Shown: in pieces, positions 21,313-25,510 of the stretch | How positions within the stretch are numbered: position 1 is the first letter of the stretch | How the letters are laid out: each line of letters starts with the position of its first letter | Source: a virus | Length of the DNA stretch: 25,510 bases | Reading direction: 5' to 3' (one strand) | Virus record (IMG/VR): IMGVR_UViG_3300018049_000126 | Span: 1 to 25,510 of that record | Notes under the pieces: model-generated | Seen by the model: only the letters and a program-made list of their open reading frames with translations | What the model was told of the DNA's origin: nothing | Databases searched by the model: none | Program-made: the position numbers and the translations under genes

Positions 21313-22001
21313 CTGCGCATACCCTCCACAACGAATGTTTGTTCTTTACCCTCGTTATTCTTATACTTCATTTCATGCCGCAACTTAGGCATGGTTTCGA
21401 AAAACGTTTGAACACCCTTAATCACTTCACCGGGCATTCCTTCCATAAACTCATCAGTCTCATCTTGCGTATATTCAGAAAATAAATGTACCTCATCTTC
21501 TGAAGCAATCTTGTCTAAACAAGAAACCATAATGTAGTAATTTACAAGTGGATCTTTTGGATCCATTTTAACAATCTGCGCAAACTCATCGATCGTTGGA
21601 TACTTGAGATAAAGAATATAGTCTTCATTAACTCTTACTTGATTTGTATGACTTGGGTCTCTCTTTATTTCTACCTTATCAATATTAAGCTCAAGCTGTA
21701 CTGTTTCTTTTGTATCCGGATCTTTGATTTCAAACATCACGGAGTTATCAACCGATCGAGCTCGAAGAATTAAAAGAATATATTCCAAATCGAACATTGC
21801 GAGATCACTTACTTCTCTATCAATCAAGCAATTATTTACGATTTGCCTTGCAGCAAGTAACTCTTGTTCTGGGTCACCGGATTCTGCTGCGACTAAAAGT
21901 ATCTTTTCTTCTTTTACTGTAAATGGTCTATATCTTACTTTTTCCTTTGTCGATGGTAACTCCAATTCAGAAATCGGTAGATCGATTTTTGGTAAAGCCA
22001 T
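21300..22001 (-). CDS. 26: Baseplate hub/tail assembly chaperone (gp26-like), zero frame
   Basis: 233 aa. Resembles the T4 baseplate protein gp26 family (T4 gp26 is 208 aa): LPSTKEKVRYRPFTVKEEKILLVAAES near the start, QIVNNCLIDREVSDLAMFDLEYILLILRARSV, and a beta-rich middle. The N-terminal region is the usual family signature. The 3' end carries a perfect slippery T8 (21312-21305) and stops two codons later. AGGAG ribosome site 7 bases before the ATG. It probably also makes the longer fusion described separately. Likely to prevent aggregation of the tape measure during hub assembly. Confidence 0.8.
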   Translation of the reverse strand: MALPKIDLPISELELPSTKEKVRYRPFTVKEEKILLVAAESGDPEQELLAARQIVNNCLIDREVSDLAMFDLEYILLILRARSVDNSVMFEIKDPDTKETVQLELNIDKVEIKRDPSHTNQVRVNEDYILYLKYPTIDEFAQIVKMDPKDPLVNYYIMVSCLDKIASEDEVHLFSEYTQDETDEFMEGMPGEVIKGVQTFFETMPKLRHEMKYKNNEGKEQTFVVEGMRSFFS

Positions 22002-22017
22002 AATATACTCCTAATAA

Positions 22018-22800
22018 TTAAATGCCTAGCTTATTGCTAATATTGTCAAATGAGTTTGTAACTCTTGTCACGCGATTGACCGCATCCTGAATAGACGTGG
22101 GTCGCCCACCGCGTGTTGTTTGTCGTACGACATCGGCGAAGCCAGCGACTGCTCCAAGGATGTCAAGAATTCCTGTACCACGATTCAGGCGTGATGTTGG
22201 TGATCCGGTCTTCTCGCCTGAGTACTCAATTCTCTTAAAGTTCATAGAGACTGGCACGGTCAAATAACTGTCATTGTTTTCCCACGACAAATCCATATCA
22301 CCTACTACAGTGGGATAACATCCGTCGAGAATTACCTCGTAATATTTGTTATCAAAACTTTCAGTCGAAAAATGTTTTACTGTTACTCGTGCAGAGTACT
22401 CATCTCTGTATCCAATTTCAAATGGAAGCTTATTATCGATCGTAGCAAACGGTCCACCTTTCGTTCCATAGTTTACTACTTGCTGAGCCCAGCGATGGAA
22501 GAACTGAAGAACCTGATGATCTGAGTCAACCATAAAAATTGTTTCAAGCGGACGAGCACCGATACCGACCGGCATTTGACGAGGTAGTTGTCCTACCTGA
22601 GCATTTTCTGCGGTGGTTATGAATACACCAGGAACGTTAGCTGTCTTACAGAAAAAGGTAAATTCTCGTGCACCAAAAACTTCATTACCGCGAGATGCAC
22701 TATCTTTATAAGGTGTGATTGTAACTTCGAAGAGTGAGCTTCGAGCTGGTCCACCAAATCGATCGACAGTTGACTTGAACCTTGTAATATCGAATGGCAT
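22018..22800 (-). CDS. 54: Baseplate-tail tube initiator (gp54-like)
   Basis: 260 aa; T4 gp54 is 320 aa. The start MPFDITRFKSTVDRFGGPARSSLFEVTI and the tube-type beta core (LETIFMVDSDHQVLQFFHRWAQQ, DGCYPTVVGDMDLSWEN) fit tail-tube-like proteins. The C-terminus, with VTNSFDNISNKLGI, resembles the helical end of gp54. In T4, gp54 caps the hub and starts tube polymerisation with gp48. gp48 is present here on the other strand. An ordinary tube protein (gp19-like) is the main alternative. AGAGGA ribosome site lies in the 3' end of the preceding gene. Confidence 0.68.
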   Translation of the reverse strand: MPFDITRFKSTVDRFGGPARSSLFEVTITPYKDSASRGNEVFGAREFTFFCKTANVPGVFITTAENAQVGQLPRQMPVGIGARPLETIFMVDSDHQVLQFFHRWAQQVVNYGTKGGPFATIDNKLPFEIGYRDEYSARVTVKHFSTESFDNKYYEVILDGCYPTVVGDMDLSWENNDSYLTVPVSMNFKRIEYSGEKTGSPTSRLNRGTGILDILGAVAGFADVVRQTTRGGRPTSIQDAVNRVTRVTNSFDNISNKLGI

Positions 22801-22803
22801 TGT

Positions 22804-23415
22804 TTATCCTCTAATAATTTTTCTTGAGTCAGCGTACACTTTCTGTTTGGAAGCGCCGACAAATTTAGCCATCGGTAAAAAGAGAGCAATATCCCATTCA
22901 CTTGGACTGATGTATACAAACCTCGATCTCACTTGTGAGTTGAGGTAGTGCTTAATACAAGGCTTAAACTCTTTAAACTTTGCTGCACTATTCAGTAAGT
23001 CATAAGATAATCTTAACTTCGTTGTCTCGTCATATTTTTTATTTGTAAGCGTATCATAGAGTGCATCCATTAACTTAGCTCGTAACATTGGAGGTAAGTA
23101 ATGTACGTTAATACCCATGAAACCGCCTTTTGCCTTATTTATTGGAAAAATAAGCGGATACCTATCCCAGTAAGGCAGAGTATCTTTATGTTTAGCATCG
23201 TACTCAAAGAGATACATGTTACCCATACGAGCTACATTTTCCATTGAGCTCTTTGAGTCTCTTAAAACCTTTTCACCTGACACGCCAGTTTTCGAGCCAG
23301 ACTTGGCAACATTCCTTGCTTGGTCTCGATACCATTCACGAGCTTTAGCTGTGCGAGCTGGTATCCTACCACTACGAACACCTTTTGCTAAAATTTCGTC
23401 AAAGATTGCTGCCAC
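22804..23415 (-). CDS. Putative DNA end protector (gp2-like) or virion structural protein
   Basis: 203 aa with a GTG start (complement of 23415-23413) preceded by AGGAG that lies inside the end of gp4. Basic N-terminus (RIPARTAKAREWYRDQARN), then YLFEYDAKHKDTLPYWDRYP, LIFPI, GINVHYLPPMLRAKLMDALY and DETTKLRLSYDLLNSAAKF. I recall this pattern in marine T4-like phages, usually annotated as gp2 (DNA end protector) or left as structural. Its place next to gp4 in one operon agrees with gp2 in T4 (order 3, 2, 4, 53). I cannot align it to T4 gp2 by eye, so the name is tentative. Confidence 0.5.
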   Translation of the reverse strand: MAAIFDEILAKGVRSGRIPARTAKAREWYRDQARNVAKSGSKTGVSGEKVLRDSKSSMENVARMGNMYLFEYDAKHKDTLPYWDRYPLIFPINKAKGGFMGINVHYLPPMLRAKLMDALYDTLTNKKYDETTKLRLSYDLLNSAAKFKEFKPCIKHYLNSQVRSRFVYISPSEWDIALFLPMAKFVGASKQKVYADSRKIIRG

Positions 23416-23418
23416 GGA

Positions 23419-23874
23419 TTATACTCCTAATTCTTTTTCTGTCATGATAATAAAGCTCCATCCTCTATCAGCACAAAAGCTTCTTGCTGCTTTCCACTTT
23501 GCTTCATTAACACCATAGGTTTTCACCTCGTTGAGATATCGTCGTGATATCCGACCAGTTTTTGTAGCATTCTTCTTCCTTGGATCTGGTGGAAGTGTCT
23601 GCTTATAGGGCTTTATCTCTATCATTGTGGTGCCCGTCGAACCATCTTTCTTTTTGGCATGTACTATTACATCTGGAAAGTATCTGTGCACTCGTCCATC
23701 GATAGGTGATCGATAGGGCACAATTAACTCCTCCGATTGCCACCAAATAACATCCGGATTCTCATCAACATGGCGAAAAAACTTAAATTCCCACAAAGAC
23801 CTATAAATAATATTGGTAGGATCTCCCTTGTACTTTTTTGGATTCTTAGGTCTAAACCTACCTCTATACGCCAT
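23419..23874 (-). CDS. 4: Head completion nuclease-fold protein gp4
   Basis: 151 aa; T4 gp4 is 150 aa. Co-linear with T4: MAYRGRFRPKNPKKYKGDP start, IIYRSLWEFKFFRHVDENP, DVIWWQSEELIVPY, a nuclease-type core with YFPDVIV (Asp) and MIEIKPYKQTLPP (Glu-x-Lys), then RRYLNEVKTYGVNEAKWKAA. T4 gp4 completes heads so that tails can join. The D and ExK residues are those of a PD-(D/E)xK fold. Only a weak ribosome site precedes the ATG. First gene of the - strand late operon; a probable late promoter lies 49 bases upstream. Confidence 0.92.
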   Translation of the reverse strand: MAYRGRFRPKNPKKYKGDPTNIIYRSLWEFKFFRHVDENPDVIWWQSEELIVPYRSPIDGRVHRYFPDVIVHAKKKDGSTGTTMIEIKPYKQTLPPDPRKKNATKTGRISRRYLNEVKTYGVNEAKWKAARSFCADRGWSFIIMTEKELGV

Positions 23875-23895
23875 GTTTTTCTCTTCGCTTTCCCA

Positions 23896-23903
23896 TATAA
23901 ATA
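23896..23903 (+). promoter_or_regulatory. Exact T4-type late promoter for gp48
   Basis: TATAAATA at 23896-23903, identical to the T4 late box. Predicted start about 23909, giving a leader of about 42 bases to the gp48 ATG. Confidence 0.85.
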
Positions 23904-23922
23904 AAGTGATAGATAGCTATTG

Positions 23923-23930
23923 TATTTATT
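23923..23930 (-). promoter_or_regulatory. Late promoter for the gp4 operon (opposite strand)
   Basis: On the complement of 23923-23930 the sequence reads AATAAATA, 7 of 8 to TATAAATA. Predicted start about 23917, 43 bases before the gp4 ATG. It faces the + strand promoter; the two RNAs would overlap for about 9 bases. Confidence 0.6.
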
Positions 23931-23950
23931 CAAAAAGATAGGTGGATTAA

Positions 23951-25021
23951 ATGGCCGGATTTACACGTCCCGAATGGGAAAAATCGAGAGCGACGCAATC
24001 TTCTGCGTTACTTTCATTCCCAACACAGCCTTTACCTCATAGCATACTTTTACAATTTAAAGAGTATAATTATGCGAGTTTAAAGCCGGCGGGAGGCAAC
24101 GATTCTTCAGCTGACACGAGCTACCAATCATTAACGAGTGGCTTGTATAAGAACCTTTCTAATCGAAGCCCAGAAGTTGCTGGTCAACACTCGATCGAAT
24201 TACCATTCCCTAAAGATTTGACTGATGCCCAAGGCGTAAAGATTCAAGGATTCGAACGAAGCTTCATGTCAGAAAAGCTTTCTACGTTCATAGCCGGTCT
24301 TACTGGTGCGGGCACTGTCGGTGATAGTGCTGCTGCTGGACAAGCTGCGGCCGCAAGCGCTGCTGCAAGGGGGCAAGCTGTTTTTGATCTTTTATCTGGA
24401 GCAGGAAGAAATCTTGCATCGGCCGAAGGACGTGACAAATTAAAGAGCCAAATATCTTCTATACTTGGTACGAGTGGGGAAACCGCTGGCCAAGTTATGT
24501 CGTATATGATGAGAAATTTTTCAGGCGATATTGGTCGAGCTTTAGGAGCAGCGGGTGGCGCAATTGTTAACCCTAATGAAACTCTTGCTTTTGAAGGTGT
24601 GGACTTAAAATCATATACGTTTTCGTGGGATCTCTTTCCAGAAAATGAATCAGACTCAAAAATGGTTCAACAAATTGTTAAATCACTTAAGCAAAATATT
24701 CTACCTGAGTTTGGATCAATAACTGAAATGGAAGGTTTAAATAGAGCTCTATTGAAGTATCCAAACGTATGTTATCTCCAGCTTATCGGTGTTGACCCAA
24801 GCCATTGGCCAAAATTCAAGCCATGTCTTATTTCAAACGTTACAGTGAATTATGCTGGCGGAGGCCAAGTAGCAATATTGAAAGGGGGCAAACCTGCCGC
24901 GGTAAATCTGTCGATTGCGTTTAATGAATTGACGATTCATACTAAAGAAGATTATGCGGGCGAGATTGAAGGAATACCACCGGCCGAATCTGAGAATCCA
25001 GTAGACGAACCAACAGGATAA
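23951..25021 (+). CDS. 48: Baseplate tail-tube cap gp48
   Basis: 356 aa; T4 gp48 is 364 aa. A long N-terminal arm (SLTSGLYKNLSNRSPEVA), IELPFPKDL as in the T4 LPRP segment, a central Ala/Gly-rich helical stretch (about 120-160), and a tube-fold C-terminal half with TFSWDLFPENESDSKMV, LPEFGSI and NVTVNYAGGGQVAILKGGKPAAVNLSIAFNEL. The last blocks match the gp48 order (FTWDL-type, then final beta strands). AGGTGG ribosome site. gp48 binds gp27/gp29 at the hub and seeds gp54. It has an exact late promoter. Confidence 0.82.
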   Translation: MAGFTRPEWEKSRATQSSALLSFPTQPLPHSILLQFKEYNYASLKPAGGNDSSADTSYQSLTSGLYKNLSNRSPEVAGQHSIELPFPKDLTDAQGVKIQGFERSFMSEKLSTFIAGLTGAGTVGDSAAAGQAAAASAAARGQAVFDLLSGAGRNLASAEGRDKLKSQISSILGTSGETAGQVMSYMMRNFSGDIGRALGAAGGAIVNPNETLAFEGVDLKSYTFSWDLFPENESDSKMVQQIVKSLKQNILPEFGSITEMEGLNRALLKYPNVCYLQLIGVDPSHWPKFKPCLISNVTVNYAGGGQVAILKGGKPAAVNLSIAFNELTIHTKEDYAGEIEGIPPAESENPVDEPTG

Positions 25022-25027
25022 TATCGA

Positions 25028-25405
25028 ATGACCAAGTATTTTGAAAATTTTCCTACTGTAGAATATCAGGGTAGGATTGTAAAAGACATCACTCGAAGAA
25101 ATAATTTTCTTCGCAGCGTAACAAACAATCCTTATCTCTTTTTGCCCTACACTGTATCTGAAGGTGAGCGACCAGAAGACGTGGCTCGTTTCTATTATGG
25201 GTCGGTCGATTATGTTTGGCTCGTTTATCTTGCTAATAATATTGTAGATCCTTATCATTCATGGCCGATGGATGAGTTTACATTTAACAATTACATCATT
25301 GCGAAATACGAAGAAGAATCCGGCTTAACAGGAGATGATGTTGTTGCGTGGACTCAATCGGATAACGACGAGAATATCATATATTACGTAAGAGAGATTA
25401 ACTAA
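25028..25405 (+). CDS. 53: Baseplate wedge protein gp53
   Basis: 125 aa; T4 gp53 is 196 aa, so this is a shorter form. The core SEGERPEDVARFYYGSVDYVWLVYLANNIVDPYHSWPM matches the T4 region with PEELANAIYGNPQLYWVLL and DPYYGW. The C-terminus DENIIYYVREIN replaces the longer T4 tail. gp53 clamps neighbouring wedges of the T4 baseplate. CAGGAT ribosome site; starts 6 bases after the gp48 stop, and its TAA overlaps the next ATG by one base. Confidence 0.87.
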   Translation: MTKYFENFPTVEYQGRIVKDITRRNNFLRSVTNNPYLFLPYTVSEGERPEDVARFYYGSVDYVWLVYLANNIVDPYHSWPMDEFTFNNYIIAKYEEESGLTGDDVVAWTQSDNDENIIYYVREIN

Positions 25406-25510
25406 TGGCAGTCGACGAGATCATCCTAGCTCCAGAATCGTTTCAAACGATTTATCTCCGAAGGGAAGATAGAGTAATTCTACGAACGGAGCAAGGTAGA
25501 AAAATTATTA
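25405..25510 (+). CDS. Start of an unidentified gene, cut by the window end
   Basis: First 35 codons of a gene: MAVDEIILAPESFQTIYLRR continuing to RKII at the window edge. It starts in a TAATG overlap with gp53, which marks it as a real member of the operon. Too short to identify. A baseplate wedge protein would fit the context, but the visible part does not match T4 gp5. Confidence 0.55.
   Translation, partial: MAVDEIILAPESFQTIYLRREDRVILRTEQGRKII

Noticed and set aside
23136-23143. Late-promoter-like AATAAATA on the - strand inside the gp2-like gene
   Set aside because: Lies in coding sequence 336 bases before the next start, in a run that also forms a local inverted repeat; likely chance in AT-rich codons.
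1-25510. tRNA genes, CRISPR arrays, insertion sequences, attachment sites
   Set aside because: Read for cloverleaf arms, spaced direct repeats and terminal inverted repeats around transposase-like frames; none found. Intergenic space is too short to hide them.

Overview
The window is about 25.5 kb from a contractile-tailed, T4-like double-stranded DNA phage. It carries a nearly complete T4-type replication core: gp47, gp46, gp43, DexA, gp45, gp44, gp62 and RegA. It also carries a tail/baseplate and head-completion block: gp29-, gp26-, gp54-, gp4-, gp48- and gp53-like. Genes are tightly packed, with many ATGA or TAATG overlaps, good Shine-Dalgarno sites and sigma70-like promoters. A c-type cytochrome with an export signal and a small lipoprotein suggest an aerobic Gram-negative host, most likely a proteobacterium. 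The habitat cannot be read from the sequence.

Layout. 1-5687 (+): recombination nuclease gp47 (partial) and gp46, an FkbM-type methyltransferase, and DNA polymerase gp43. 5699-6900 (+): a mini-operon with a c-type cytochrome, a MazG-like pyrophosphohydrolase, two small proteins and a lipoprotein. 6987-8339 (+): a DUF262/ParB-like plus HNH protein. 8391-14085 (+): a nucleotide- and DNA-modification cluster with a DUF1599-like protein, a 2OG-Fe(II) oxygenase, a dCMP hydroxymethylase, a T4-type alpha-glucosyltransferase, a C5-cytosine methyltransferase-family protein, DexA and a second glycosyltransferase. 14147-17860 (+): sliding clamp, clamp loader, two small zinc-ribbon proteins, RegA and dUTPase. 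17931-18974 (+): Hsp20 and peroxiredoxin behind a late promoter. 19039-23874 (-): tape measure, a small unknown, the tail-assembly chaperone with a probable -1 frameshift, gp54-, gp2?- and gp4-like genes. 23951-end (+): gp48, gp53 and the start of an unknown gene.

How it works together. The dCMP hydroxymethylase has Asp where thymidylate synthases have Asn, which predicts 5-hydroxymethyl-dCMP synthesis. The alpha-glucosyltransferase would then glucosylate hydroxymethylcytosine in DNA. The neighbouring C5-methyltransferase, oxygenase and second glycosyltransferase suggest further modification, but that is inference.

Regulation is legible. Four copies of one early-type promoter (TTGACA, 17 bp spacer, TANAAT, then GG and usually CAC) sit on the 3' ends of upstream genes. 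A fifth, fully consensus promoter lies inside the C5-methyltransferase gene. Exact T4-type late promoters (TATAAATA) precede hsp20 and gp48, and a one-mismatch late box faces the gp48 promoter on the other strand. No tRNA, CRISPR array or insertion sequence was seen. No intergenic stretch exceeds about 100 bases.
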